A DNA stretch of 64,000 nucleotides from Liriodendron chinense. Taxonomy: Eukaryota > Streptophyta > Magnoliopsida > Magnoliales > Magnoliaceae. Positions 10,978-23,031 of this stretch are shown piece after piece; within the stretch, counting starts at the first letter, position 1; every line of letters begins with the position of its first letter. The notes beneath the pieces were generated by a model that was given only the letters and a program-made list of their open reading frames with translations, was not told the DNA's origin and ran no database searches. The stretch is taken from contig ML058408.1 of assembly GCA_003013855.2 (NCBI GenBank), positions 5,705,001 to 5,769,000 on the forward strand, in the 5' to 3' direction. Position numbers and translations under genes: made by a program.

Positions 10978-11850
10978 TGATGCAGGGGCATGCGATGACC
11001 TAACCCAAGATGTGTGTATATTTAGTTTGAAGATATTCAAGTAATAAAATTAACAACTAACTATTTTTGCTCAGAGGAAACTAACAAATATCAACACGGA
11101 GATGAGATCCGTCCGTCCGGATCATGCCCCTCAGCATAAGAATCACGTAAACCGTAAAATAGGGAGGATCTAGGGATATGAGGATATCCCAGATCTAACA
11201 TAAACCAGTCCCCAATCAAATTTGGATCCGGTTCTCATGGCTAGGTATCCCTCTTTTCCGATCGAAACAAAAGAGGTAGATTTGGGGAAGAACAAATCTG
11301 ATGGGGAAGGAACAGGTTCGAGATGAAGGATAACACAGATGATAAAAATAGAAAAATCGTACCTTTCCTACACCTTAAAGAAATAGAGACGAGAAAAAAT
11401 ATGGAAACTGGGGTGGAATCCTCAACACTCGATGACCAGTCCTGAAACCCTAATCTCTTAAAACAAGAGGAAGAAAAATAGGCGAAATTTGTTTCCATTC
11501 AATAATTTCGAAGTAGGGGTTTTTACAGTATATAAGCCACGAAAATAAAAAGTGTACTAAAGCGCCTGAAAACAAAAAAAATAATATAAAAACGCTTAAA
11601 CTAAACAACAACACTAAAATGCCTAGAAACAAGAAAATAAACAGAAAAGTGCCTAAAAGTAAATCCGCTCCACGGTCTAGCGGTCATGATGCTCCTGCGC
11701 GATCCTTCGGCTCGCGTACTTGTAACGTGTCAGAAAATGGGTCCAATGGGCTTGACATCCATCCAAATCAGCTCATCTGCTCCAACACTCGATCTGCGAC
11801 GTCGCCTCCTCTGATACACTCGAAAAGGTGCACCACTGATGTCCGCATCA
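10978..11850 (-). repeat. Gypsy 2 3' LTR
   Basis: 873 bases, starting TGATGCAGGG and ending GTCCGCATCA on the plus strand. It matches 17051-17903 along its length with scattered substitutions. Confidence 0.9.
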
Positions 11851-11866
11851 ATTCTCCCCTGGTGGG
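11851..11866 (-). promoter_or_regulatory. Gypsy 2 polypurine tract
   Basis: The minus strand reads CCACCAGGGGAGAAT directly before the LTR start, the expected second-strand primer. Confidence 0.7.
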
Positions 11867-12105
11867 AAGAATTCACCACTGGCGAAAGTGAACTCCTGTA
11901 TCGCTCAAGCATGTCTGGATCAATACGCTGTAGCTCTGCCTCAGTAATCCAGGAGTTGTCTAAAATAGGCTTGTTCCTCCATTTGACTAGGAATTTCTAG
12001 TAACCCCCTGAGTGAGTAGAAACCAACTCGGAGTCCAAAATTTCATATCTCCTCTCTTCTCGGTGCAAATGGAAGAGATGGTGAGATGGGTATAGGGAGG
12101 TCAGG

Positions 12106-14640
12106 CTATGGCCAGAGTCCATATATAGGGGAGGTCTGATAAGAAACAAGGGAATCAGTGGATAGAGATAATGGCCTGTGATAGGGAACTAGATCTTCCA
12201 CATTAAATGTGGAACTGATGCCCATGATAGGAGGGATATCGACAACATAAGCATTGGACCCCAACCTTTTCACACTTTTATGTGGGCCTATGCCACGGGT
12301 ATGAAGCTTCTTCACGGATCCAGGTGGAAACGGATCAGACCTAATACGAACCATGACGTCATCTCCATGTTGAAATTCCCTAAATCTCCTATGAGTGTCA
12401 GCAGAAAGTTTATGATGTTCGTTACTTGAAATAATCTTCCTCCTGATCTCACTATGCAATGTATGTATATGTTGGGCAAATGACTCTCTTAACTTTGAAG
12501 GACGCTGTGGGGTAGCCATGTGGATCAAATCTATGGGGGCTCAAGGTCTAAGACTTGAAACAATTTCAAATGGGCTCATTCCTGTGGACCTGTTCACTGA
12601 AGAATTATAAGCGAACTTTGTTGTGGGAAGAACAGTGTCCTAGGTAATGTAGTGGTCTTCAACCAAACACCTCAACAAATTCCCTAGGCTACGGTTCACT
12701 ACCTCTGTTTGACCATCCGACTGAGGATGATATGTTGAAGAAAATTGAAGTCTCATACCCAAAAGATGCCAGAATCTTCCAAAATAACTAGTGAACCTAG
12801 TATCTTTGTTAGACACGATGGATCTAGTTACGCCATAAAGTCACACAACCTCCTAAAAGAATAATTTAGGAACATGGGAGGCATCTGAGGTCTTATAACA
12901 GGGTAGGAAATGGGCTATCTTAGAAAACCGATCAACAACCACGAGTATGGAATCGTATTTACGAATAGTCTTGGGAAGCCCAAGCACGAAGTCCATTTTG
13001 ACATCTTGCCACAGGGCATATGGAACTGGCAAATGAGTGTATAAGCCTGTATTTTGTTTCCTATGCTTTGCCAGTTGACATGTCCAACATTGTGCTACAA
13101 TCTTGGCCACATCTCGCTGGAGATTAGGCCAACGGAAATGATCAGAAACCAGGGCAATTGTTTTATTTCTACTAAAGTGACCTGCCATCCCTCTAGCATG
13201 AAGCTCCCACACTAGAAAATCACGGAGGGATGTGCGTGGGATGCAGAGCTTGTCCCCTCGAAAAAGATATCTGTCTGTAAGGACAAACTTAGCACTCCTC
13301 AAGGGCGGGTTACTAGATAATGACGCATAAATGGTCCCAAAGTTAGGACAAGTTGAGTACTCATCCTTGAGTTGCTCAAAGCCTGTAACTTCAATGCTCA
13401 TGGACTGCAGCGTCATGACACGACGGCTAAACGCGTCAGCGACCTTATTCTCTTTCCCGACCTTGTGCTTAAGTACAAACGTATACTCTTGAAGAAATTG
13501 TGCCCACTTGGCATGCCTAGGGCTTAACTTCTTTTGAGAGCTTAAATATTTCAAGGCCTCATGATCAGAGAACAAGACGAATTCTTGTGGTAATAAATAA
13601 TGCCGCCAATGGCGCAATGATTGAACAACCGCATAGAACTCTTTGTCGTAGGTGGAGTAGCGTTGTTTGGCCTCATTCATTTTCTCATTGAAAAAGGCCA
13701 CATGATGTCCCTCTTAGCTTAACACTCCCCCTATGGCAAGTCTTGACACGTCACACGTCACTTCAAAGACTTTGGAGAAGTCAGGTAGACGCATGACGAG
13801 CGCTTCCGCTATCTTCTTCTTAATTTAAGAGAAAGCCCGCGTCACGGCTTTAGTCCATTGGAACTCCCCTTTTCTTATGCAATATGTGATGGGAGCTATA
13901 ATAGAGCTAAATCCACGGATGAACCACTGATAGAACGTAGCTAGGTCATGAAAGCTTTGCACGTCGTGTATACTACACGGCTCAGGCTAATTGACAATGG
14001 CCTTGACTTTCTCAGGGTCTGCAGACATACCCTTTGATGAGACAACGAACTCCAGGAAGATAACTCTGGAGGTCAGGAAGGAACACTTCTCGAGGTTTGC
14101 ATAAAGCTTTTCTGCTCGCAGGCCATTGCAAACCTGCATCAAATGTTCAAGGTGCTAGCTAAGGGACGTACTATAAATGAGGATATCATCGAAGTGCACA
14201 ACTAAGAACTTACCCATAAAGCGTTGCAACACCTGAGTCATCACCCTCATAAATGTACTTGGGGCATTGGTTAACCCGAAGGGCATAATCAACCACTTGT
14301 ACAGCCTGTCCTTCGTCGTGGAGGCAGTCTTCCACTCATTCCCTGGGTGAACACGAATTTGGTGATAACTACTCTTGAGGTGGCCATCATGTCAAGCATG
14401 TCATCAAGCCTCAGGATAGGAAACCGATACTTAATAGTAATCTTGTTTATGGCTCTACTATCGACACACATGCGCCACGTGCCATCTTTCTTTGGCGTAA
14501 GAAGCGTGGGCATGGCGCACAGGCTCATACTCTCACGAATGAATCCCTTTTTAAACAATTCATCCACCCGCCTCTTCAACTCGGCATGTTCGGTGGGATT
14601 CATTCTATAATGAGGGAGGTTTGGTAGAGTTGCCCCTAGG
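12106..14640 (-). pseudogene. Gypsy 2 pol: RT, RNase H, integrase
   Basis: Reading down from 14640: RT begins with RMNPTEHAELKRRVDEL and the TPKKDGTWRMCVDSRAINKI stretch. The catalytic VHFDDILIYS box is intact near 14170-14205. RNase H follows (KRYSTYDKEF-type stretch at about 13640-13680, FSDHEALKYLSSQ near 13540). The integrase zinc finger has its His and Cys pairs (HARGMAGHF...CWTCQLAK, about 13060-13210). The core start MDFVLGLPKT and VVVDRFSK lie near 12910-13000, and YHPQSDGQTE-type sequence near 12720. The C-terminal module ends in SSTFNVEDLVPYHRP (12106-12528). Frame shifts at about 14290 and stops at about 12650, 12853 and 13702 inactivate it. Confidence 0.92.
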
Positions 14641-15260
14641 ACAAGATCTATTGCATGCTGAATGTCCCGCATCGGTGGGAGCTCGTCTGGAAGGTCCTCA
14701 GGGAAGACATCCTGAAACATCTCTAGAACTGAACGAACCTCTTGGGGTAACCTTATAGCAACCTCGGGTGTACTCTCTTTAGCCAGTAGAGCGTACACCA
14801 TAGTTCCAGCTTTGGCCTCTCTCTCAAACTCCTTAGCATCTATGATGTTGAGAGACTTCGATTGAGTCGCCCTTTGACTCTTGGAGCTGCCTGGAGACGT
14901 AACATCTTTCGCTCCTAGGGACGATTTGGGAGGGACCGGTCTCAAGACAAGCTTCTTTCCTTCATACTTAAACGCACAATTATTCATACGCCCGAATATT
15001 GTGACATCTTTGTCAAAGAGCCATGGCCTTCCCAAGATGATATGACCAACGTCCATCGTGACCACATCACACCACAACTTGTCCTTGTATGGTCCAAACT
15101 CAATTGAACAAGGCATCCTTGAGTCACAGGAAGAGATGTCGCATCAACTCAAGAAACTTGGTATGGGTTTGGGGTGAGGGACTGGCTTTAACCCCAGGTG
15201 ACTTAAAGTACTTGGGGAAACTACATTCTCACAACTCCCGCTGTCTATAATTACTTTGCA
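14641..15260 (-). pseudogene. Gypsy 2 protease and linker
   Basis: The aspartic protease motif IIDSGSCENVV is visible, with Asp-Ser-Gly at 15237-15245. The frame then shifts and continues as DVVTMDVGHIILGRPWLFD near 15010-15060, the second half of the retropepsin fold. The stretch up to the RT holds the EFEREAKAGTMVYALLAKE linker and the DIQHAIDLV approach to RT. Confidence 0.85.
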
Positions 15261-15344
15261 GCTCCTCTCCACACTTGGTGTAAGTGTGGAAGATGGTGGT
15301 TCTGCGCCAATCCTCACCTTCCTTCACCTGGGCCAAGGCGCATC

Positions 15345-16703
15345 TCACCATTGCAAGTGAGGTAGTCTCCACAGTATCATCCTCGGCATCACTGGCCGGC
15401 TCAAGGGATTAGATGATGATCTCCTCATCATTCTGGTCACCATCAACTTCATATGCCACTTCTTATTTTGTAGACTGTTCAGAAACAAAGGCAATACACC
15501 CATCTTTATTTGAACACTCTGCGGCAATGTGACCCATGCCACCACAGCGGTAGCACTGCCTTGGCATCGCGGTCCTAGTACTTGGTCCAGTAACATTGTT
15601 ACATCGATTTCTATTGATTGGCTGGGTACCAGGTTGAGCCCTAGGTTGATTTCTGACCTGAGGTCTCGCTCCCTGCGGAGCCACTCTAGACACGGTTGAA
15701 TCTCAAACCCTCTAACAGTGGACTGGCGCACAATGCGTTCCAGCTCCTGCACCATCTGGTAAGCGTGCTCTAAGCTGGTGACCATATGAGGCATGAGCTC
15801 ATGCTGGAGCTCAGGCCTAAGGTTCATACGGAAACGGGAGAGAACCACAACAGGGTCCTTATCTACATCGCACATCATTATGTATTCATCGAACTTAGCA
15901 ATGTATTCCGTTACCGTCATGGATCCTTAGCGCAAAGTGTGCCATTGATCCAGCAACCTCTACTTGTAAGAAAGGGGAATATACTTCTCTCGCAACAACT
16001 CTTTCATTTCAATCCAAAAGAGAACTGGCCCCTCTCCAGATTGCTCGCGGCGACACTCTACATTTCCCTAATGTAGTTTTGCCTGGCCCACCAACTTCAT
16101 CTTGACGAACCGGACCCGCCGTGGGTCTGGCAGACCGTGCCACTGAAAGAAGTGATCCATGTCTGCTAGCCAGTCGGAAAAAACTTTGGGGTCCAATCTC
16201 CCATCAAAACTGGAAGTGTCAACCTTAATGCCCTTTATGACCCTAGCAACAGGGTTGTCCTGCTCATGGTATCTCTGAGGTTGCGGATATCGCACCCCAC
16301 CATGGCCCTCCCGCTGGGCGGGGAAAATGGGATCACGAATCTGTGGGGGTGGCTGATGATGCACCCCATCATGTCCATTGCCAAGCCCACGGGCTTGGCC
16401 TGTGCCCAAACCATCCTTAGGCGGATCAGGGCCCACGACTTGGGACTGATCGACTGCCCCAGTATCGGGGGTCGCCTGGGGACCATCTAAAGTGGTGGCC
16501 TGCGTGCCATCCTCTAAGCGCATACCCCTCTCTTCTAAATGCGTGAACCTATCATCTTGATGTGCAAACTGCTGCGCAATCTCATCCCTCAAGGATCGAA
16601 ACTGTTGATCTATTCTCTTAGTTAGACCCTCCATAGCTTTGGTAAATTGATTAGAGTCCATGGTATAATGGAGACCAAACCCACGACTAGTGCGCGTGGG
16701 CAT
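15345..16703 (-). pseudogene. Gypsy 2 gag
   Basis: Starts near 16703 (MPTRTSRGFGLHY or the MDSNQFTKAME start a little inside). A coiled-coil-like N-terminus (KRIDQQFRSLRDEIAQQF) is followed by a Pro/Gly/Gln-rich stretch, the capsid core (SFDGRLDPKVFSDWLADM) and the zinc knuckle CYRCGGMGHIAAEC at about 15520-15560. Three nonsense codons interrupt the capsid at about 16068, 15960 and 15930, where related copies have Trp, Gln and Gln. A frame shift near 15700 puts the knuckle in another frame. Length is normal for gypsy gag. Confidence 0.88.
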
Positions 16704-17035
16704 ACACCAGGAGTGATATGTGGAGGGCCCTAGATCTAGGTGCGCAAAGGTGTAAAAAGGTAAAAATCTAAATGCAGTTTTGACTATCCTAGGTCAACGC
16801 AATGCAAGCTACCCTATATGGCCTAGATCTATATGAGGACTCAACAAAATTTAGAAAAGGGCTAACTAGACTCAACAAACTATGACCCCTACACAGAGTT
16901 GGAATGTGGGTTGAGGTTCGAGGCGGAGCGCCCGAAAGGTCTACGATATTTATGATTTGGGATATCGGGTTCCTGTGTAAATTTTCACCGCAAATGGGAA
17001 ATTTAGGGTAAATTGAGCTACGCTAGAACCTTGTT

Positions 17036-17046
17036 CTCTGATACCA
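17036..17046 (-). promoter_or_regulatory. Gypsy 2 primer-binding site (initiator tRNA-Met)
   Basis: The minus strand reads TGGTATCAGAG four bases inside the high LTR, the usual plant primer site complementary to the 3' end of initiator tRNA-Met. Confidence 0.9.
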
Positions 17047-17050
17047 AAAT

Positions 17051-17903
17051 TGATGCAGAGGCATGCGATGACCTTACCCTATATGCGTGTATATTTAGTT
17101 GGAAGATATTCGAGTAATAAAATTAACAACTAACTATTTTCGCTTAGAGGAAACTAACAAATATCAATACGGAGATGAGATCCGTCCGTCCGTATTATGC
17201 CCCTTAGCATAAGAATCACGTAAACCGTAAAATAGGGAGGATCTAAGGATATGAGGATATCCCAGATCTAGTATAGACCAGTCCACAGTCAAGTTTGGAT
17301 CCGGTTCCCATGGCCAGGTATCCCTCTTTTCCAATCGAAATAAAAGGGATAGATTCGGAGAAGAACGAATATGATGGGGAAAGGAACAGGTTCGAGATTA
17401 AGGATAACATAAATGATAAAAATAGAAAAATCGTACCTTTCCTGCACCTTGAAGAAATAGAGACGAGAAAAAATATGAAAACCGGGGTGAAATCCTCAAC
17501 ACCCGAGGGCCAATCCTGAAACCCTAATCTCTTGAAACAAGAGGAAGAAAAGCAGTCGAAATTTGTATTCATCCAATAGTTTTGAAATAGGGTTTCTCAC
17601 AGTATATATAAGCAACGAAAATAAGAAGTGCACTAAAGCGCCTGAAAAAAAACATAAAAACGCTTAAACTAAATAACGACACTAAAACGCCTAGAAACAA
17701 GAAAATAAATGGAAAAACGTCTAAAAGTAAATCTGCTTCACCTGTCCAACGGTCATGATGCTCCTGCACGATCTTGCAACTCGGGTACTCGTAACACGTC
17801 AGAAAATGGGTCCAATGGGCCCGGCGTCCTTCCACATCAGCTTATCTGCTCCAACACTCGATTTGCGACGTCGCCTCCTCTGGTACACTCTAAAAGGTGC
17901 ATC
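17051..17903 (-). repeat. Gypsy 2 5' LTR
   Basis: Begins TGATGCAGAGGCATGCGATG on the plus strand, as in the low LTR, and ends near ...GGTGCATCA. The last bases differ from the low copy by an apparent 13-base deletion. Confidence 0.85.
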
Positions 17904-18228
17904 ACTACCTCTCACATCCTTTTCGACCTTCCCCTTGTCTTTTGGAGCCTTCAACTTGAACCAACTTACTCCTAATCGGTGTAGTTCTAGGTTATTGTTG
18001 CATATGGCTAGACCATCTAAGTCTACTTTCCCTCATCTTATTACATATTGGTTCTAATTATATCCTTCCTCATCTTGCCATTCATCCATCTCAACATCCT
18101 AATTTCAGCTACATTCATCCTATGAACATCGTGTTCTTTAACTGCCCAACATTCTGTCCATAAAAGCATGGTTAGTCTTATAGCTATCGTATAAGATTTC
18201 CCCTTCAATTTTTTTGGTATGTGGCAAT
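17904..18228 (-). pseudogene. LINE ORF2 C-terminus, minus strand (segment 2 of 3)
   Basis: The minus strand encodes PKKLKGKSYTIAIRLTMLLW, TECWAV and MLRWMNGKMRKD (18060-18230), the well-conserved end of plant L1 reverse transcriptase. Degraded sequence continues to 17904. Together with segments at 10844-10977 and 21845-22250 it forms one LINE broken by two gypsy elements, with its middle deleted. Confidence 0.82.
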
Positions 18229-21200
18229 CACATAAAAACTCCAAAAGGAGCTAGACGTCCAAGCCTTAAATAGGCTTTTGGGCTGCCAAATTACAAATTT
18301 GCCCTCTTAGGTCTTTTTTTGTTCCATATATGTCCCAAACCTCTCAAAACATAAAATAAGTGTACCAAATATGAAATAAATTGAAATAACGCCTGATCTA
18401 AGCTGAAAAATGAAATCCTAATGTAATATCCGATGCTGTCTGATGACGACAATGGCCCAGGATCTACGGTCTGATTATCATGTCACCGCGATCCAAATCT
18501 CTTAATTAAGCAACCCACATGCATCTTCCCAGTGTAGGGCCTTCGAAGATGCATGTATATGCATGTGAGGTCTTTTATGATGTGTAGAAGATCGATTTGG
18601 GCCTGTTTGTGGGTCTCATGTGAAAATCATCTAGCCACAACGAAGCTGTTGGGGCTCTCCTCCTCCTCTGGTATACCCTATGTGCTTGGATGTCCTTATC
18701 AACTCCCCTCGACTAAGAAGAGTTCCCTCTGCCGTAATGAAGCTGTTGTAGTACTCGAGGAGATTTGGGTCTAAATACTGAAGTTCTGTCTCTGTGTTCC
18801 ACGTACTGTCTAACTCTGGCCTGTTCTTCATGAGATACTTTCTGTATCCTCCATGTCTGGTGGAAACAACTTGCTCATCCAAAATGGTCTCTATTTCCTC
18901 TCTTATCGCAGGTATGGATGGTAAGGGAGTAAAGGCTGGGAAGATAGGTCAGGTATAGGCCATGGGTCATGGGGAGAATGGGGAGAACGGGGAGAATCAC
19001 CACTAGGGTCAATGTGAGGGCCACTACAAGGGACACAATCTTCCACATTAAATGTATAACTAATCCTTATAGAAGGTGGAAGATCCACCACATACGCATT
19101 AGGACCTACTCGTTTCAATATTTTATAGGGTTCTGCATTGCGGGCTTGTAATTTCTTAATAGCCCCTTGGGGAAACTGTTTTGGCCTTATACAAACCATC
19201 ATAGTCTCCTACTTGAATTCCTTAAATTTGCGATGTGAGTCGGCAAATATTTTATACTTTTCATTACTTACGTTAATTCATCTTCTAATTTCAGCATGAA
19301 AGTCATAAATATGTCGTGCAAATGCATCTGCAGACTCTGATGGCCTATGGGACACTGATATGGGGATGAGATCTATAGGCTTCTTATGTTTATAACCACG
19401 CACTACCTCTAATGGATTCCTGCCTATGAACCTATTGACTGATGAGTTGTATGCAAACTCGGCGACTGGAAGGACTGCATCCCAGGTCCTGATATGGTCA
19501 CGCACAAGACATCGTAGCATATTTCCTAGACTCCTATTGACTACCTCTGTTTGACCGTCTGTTTGTGGATGGTACATTGACGAGAACTGAAGTCTCGTAT
19601 CCATCATATGCCAAAGTGTCTTCCAAAAATAGCTCATAAACCTAACATCTCTATCAGACGCAATGGTCTTCGGCAAACCATGTAGACGAACTACCTCCGC
19701 AAAGAAAAGCTTTGCAATGTTGGAGGCATGGATGTCTTGAAGCACGGGATGAAATTGACTATTTTTTTTAAAAACGGTCCACCATCACAAAGATGAAATC
19801 ATGCTTTTTAATCGTCTTGGGAAGCCCAAGCACGAAATCCATGCTAATGTCTTGCCGCGGAGTGTGTGGCATTGGCAAAGGCGTAGATAAACCCGTGTTC
19901 TGCCGTTTCTGGTTTGCCAGTTGACAAGTACTACACTGCCCAATATTTTTTGGCTACATCTCACTTGAGACTTGGGCAATAAAATCTATCCTCAACTAGG
20001 GCAATGGTCTTGTCTCGACCAAAATGACCAACAACCCCTCTGGTGTGAAGCTCCCAAACTGGAAAGTTTCGGAGGGAAGTGTAGCGAATGCAGAGTCTGT
20101 CACCTCTAAATAAATACCCATCAATCATGATGAGCCCTTGGTCACTCCTCGACTGGTCATCTAACAATGACACATACTTCTCTAAAATTTGGGCATGTAT
20201 AATACTCTTCTTTCAAATGCTCAAACCTAGTGACTTTTACGCGCATGGATTGAAGTAATGTCACTCTGGACTAAGGGCATCGACAGGTTTGTTCTTGATC
20301 ACGACTTTGTGTTTTAGAACAAAAATATACTCTTGGAAGAATTGAACCCACTTGGCATGCCTTGGGTTTAGCTTCTTTTGGGAATTAAGGTAACGCAAAA
20401 CCTTGTGGTTTGAAAACTAGATGAATTCTTGCGGTAGCAGATAATGTCACCAATGTCATAAAGATTGAACTACTATGTAGAACTCCTTATCATAAGTGGA
20501 ATACCGTTGCTTTGCCTCATTCAACGTCTCACTAAAATAAGCAATGGGGTGCCCTTCTTGACTAAGCACACCACCTAAACCTACTCCAGAGGCATCGCAT
20601 GCCACCTCAAAGACTTTAGAAAAGTCAGGAAGGCGCATGACAGGAGATGAGATCTACTATGATGAATTGTTGAAATTAGCCAACTAATTATGTAAACAAT
20701 TAAAATATAAAATGAAAGCAGTTCAACCACAAATCGAAGTAATCCCAAACAGTAACTATGCTCAAATTCGGGGCCTGGGGAAAATCCTGCAGTTCAAAAC
20801 TATAAAATAAAGCTCAACGAGTACCTATTGTAGTTAGAACTACCATCTAGCATAGGGTATTAGCGTCAATTGAATGTAGATTTGATCAATTTGGGACTTA
20901 GGGCTCAATTGGGGAACTTGAAGTTTTCAATTTGGGGAAAATTGGAATTAGGGTTTTAAGTTATGGAATTAGGGTTCCCACAAGAAGGATTAGATGAGAG
21001 GAGAAAGGGAAGGAAGAATCACAAAAGGGAAGAGGAGAGGAGGGCGTACGGTCAAGCCTAAGGTGGGTGTGGGTTGGAGAGAGTTAGGGTTGTGAGATGG
21101 GTTAGGGTTTGGTGTTGATGGGTTGGGTATGGGATGAGATAAGAAGAAGAGGAAGAATTAGCTAAGTGAAGAAAAGAGGAGGGTAAATACCTTGTTGATG

Positions 21201-21842
21201 AAGAGAAAGAAACAAAATGATAGCTCGTGGCTTCACACCACCTTGGAATCACATCAAGAGATCTCTAATCATGAGATTTTCCATGAATCACACATGGGAA
21301 AGAGAGAACTCTTTTCTTTCATTCACAAAGTATATCATGAAAAAAAACCTTAAGGGCTAGACGCCCTAGCCTTGGGCTTTTGGGCTGCCAAATTACAATT
21401 TTGCTCTCTTAGTTTTTTTTTTTTTGGTTCCATGTATGTCCCAAACCTCTTAAAACATAAAATAAGTGTACCAAATATGAAATAAACTAAAATAACGCCT
21501 AATCTAAGCTGAAAATTGAAATCCTAAAGTATGTAATATCCAATGATGTCTGATGACGACGATTGCCCACGATCAATGGTTCGATCAAGCTATCCATGTG
21601 ATCCAACGGTCCGATTATCGTGTCGTCGCGATCCAAATCTCCCAACTAAGCAACCCACATGCATCTTCCCAGTGTAGGGCCTTAGAAGATGCACGTACAC
21701 GCATGTGGGGGTCTTCTACGATGGCTAGAAACTCGATCTGGGGTCGCCTGTGGGTCCCATGTGAAAATCATGTAGCCACAATGAAGCCGCTAGGGCTCTC
21801 CTCCTCCTCTGGTATACTCTATGTGCTCAAATGTCATCATCA
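18229..21842 (-). mobile_element. Ty3/gypsy element 3, internally deleted (minus strand)
   Basis: LTR sequence at 18229-18701 recurs at about 21340-21842 (shared AAATAAGTGTACCAAATATG, GCATCTTCCCAGTGTAGGGC). Between them are integrase and RNase H only. RT, protease and gag are missing because RNase H at 20640 runs straight into LTR-like sequence. A purine tract (complement of ACTCCCCTCGACTAAG, 18702-18717) sits next to the low LTR, whose minus-strand start is TGATAAGGACATCC. The low LTR is truncated where it meets the LINE. Confidence 0.8.
18903..20640 (-). pseudogene. Gypsy 3 RNase H and integrase
   Basis: Down from 20640: RNase H (FSKVFEVACDASGVGLGGVL, then KQRYSTYDKEFYIVVQSL), the zinc-finger region (ELHTRGVVGHFGRDKTIAL, 19961-20173), the integrase core (PKTIASDRDVRFMSYFW and YHPQTDGQTEVVNRSLGN, 19278-19745) and the C-terminal module ending YTFNVEDCVP (18903-19202). 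Frames are split at least four times. In the core, both the DRDVRF and the TDGQTE landmarks are well kept. Confidence 0.9.
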
Positions 21843-21844
21843 AT

Positions 21845-22250
21845 TTGTCTCATGCATTGACCTTTGCTCAGTCACACTCTCCTCATCTATGTCTCCTTTA
21901 TTTTTGTAAATAGGTACCATGGTTTGGCATTTTCTTTTATCTTAAAATTATTGTTGAACACCTTTATCAACCAAAATAAACAAGTATCTCTCGTGCACTT
22001 CTAAACCTCTACCAGTATCCCATCCAGTCCTAAGACCTTGCTTTCATCTTTTTCAAAGCTTCTTTCTCTTTAGATATCCTAATCCTATAAAATTTCTCTT
22101 TATTTGTCAAGAAAATAAAGTCAAACTCTAGAAACTCATTAAGTGGAACCAAGCATTTATTGTAGGATCAAAATACCATCTGTCAACAATATTTTTCCAA
22201 CCAAGGCTCTAGTTGGAAAGGCAATTTGCACGCTACTTAGACAGTCATCG
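21845..22250 (-). pseudogene. LINE ORF2 RT fragment, minus strand (segment 3 of 3)
   Basis: Degraded minus-strand frames resemble the L1 RT stretch with GPDGIPVE and LVPIYKNKGD: here LGLDGILVEV, then KIKENAKPWYLFTKIKE. It directly abuts gypsy 3 at 21842 and is best read as the upstream part of the LINE whose C-terminus is at 17904-18228. Confidence 0.55.
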
Positions 22251-22555
22251 TCGTCATTGTCATCATCATCATCATCATCATCTAAGCCTTATCTCAGTTA
22301 ATTGGGCACCCTCTTAGACAGTACCAACATTTAGGGGAGAAAGTCTGTCGAATCGACTGTAAGTGGCTAGTAGGATCATGCAGAATATGCCGAATGGAGC
22401 ATAATGGCCAGTCTGCTTGGTGCAAGTATAGTAACTTACTGACACAGCCCTAAGCGTCTTAATTTGAGATGACCTGGTACAACTGCAAATATAGTAGCCT
22501 CTGGGCTTTGTTGTTCTTAATAAATTTTGTTGTTCCTTGCTAAAAAAAAAGAGGG
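22251..22555. repeat. LINE-tail-like (ATC)n and A-rich-tailed repeat
   Basis: (TCATCA)n at about 22255-22281 precedes TAAGCCTTATCTCAGTTAATTG, a plant LINE 3'-end motif on the minus strand. A GTTGTTC-rich stretch ends in nine A at about 22542-22551, like the tail of a plus-strand retroelement. Boundaries are not resolved. Confidence 0.4.
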
Positions 22556-23028
22556 AGAGATGGCTTGATGTGCCCTTCCAAATGCAATCATATAGAAAAG
22601 GAATATGAATTCCTCAAAAAGCTTATTTGTGCTTCAACAAGTGGTAATATGATTGTATGGCCCACATCACATAGCTTGGTGATGCCATGGGCCTAGTAAT
22701 TTCTTGCAAATTCTTTTTGATGCAACTTCGTAATTTCTTGCTCATTCTTGTTGATGTGAGGATTCTTTCACAAGCTTAATACTTCAGCTGGGAGTGGAAA
22801 CTCTAAAATAAAACAGATGCTATATGATCATTTTAGTGTGCTGGTGAGTCTAGAACAACTTGCAAATTTCATGACAACAAAGAATCTCTCCATTTTTTAG
22901 TATGAAACTAGCATAAAATCACTTTTATTGTAAGATTGTTTTCGTTTTTTTAATATATATTGGGATATGTTAGTTTACATGAACCAATCTGAATATTCTC
23001 CTGCCCGTTTGACAGATTTTGTTGCCAG
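22556..23028 (+). other. Probable intron of the DCL-like gene, upstream of exon
   Basis: No coding signal except an in-frame extension upstream of the exon at 23032 (from ATG 22967), which I read as chance because a strong acceptor lies inside it. The stretch ends with a T/C-rich run before CAGCAG. Confidence 0.5.
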
Positions 23029-23031
23029 CAG

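Larger units (their letters stand above)
10978..17903 (-). mobile_element. Ty3/gypsy element 2, both LTRs present (minus strand)
   Basis: A 6.9-kb element with LTRs at 10978-11850 and 17051-17903, a primer site next to the high LTR and a purine tract next to the low one. Gag, protease, RT, RNase H and integrase are in the standard gypsy order. Flanks are ATACC on the left and CTACC on the right, a 5-bp target duplication with one mismatch. LINE sequence continues on both sides. The LTR start on the minus strand, TGATGCGGACATC, resembles what I remember of the CRM (centromeric) clade, which is a hypothesis. All long frames are broken, so the element is dead but the best preserved here. Confidence 0.88.

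Noticed and set aside
22967..23031. ATG-started extension of the DCL exon
   Set aside because: It is in frame but does not look like the DCL family and contains a good splice acceptor, so I treat it as intron.
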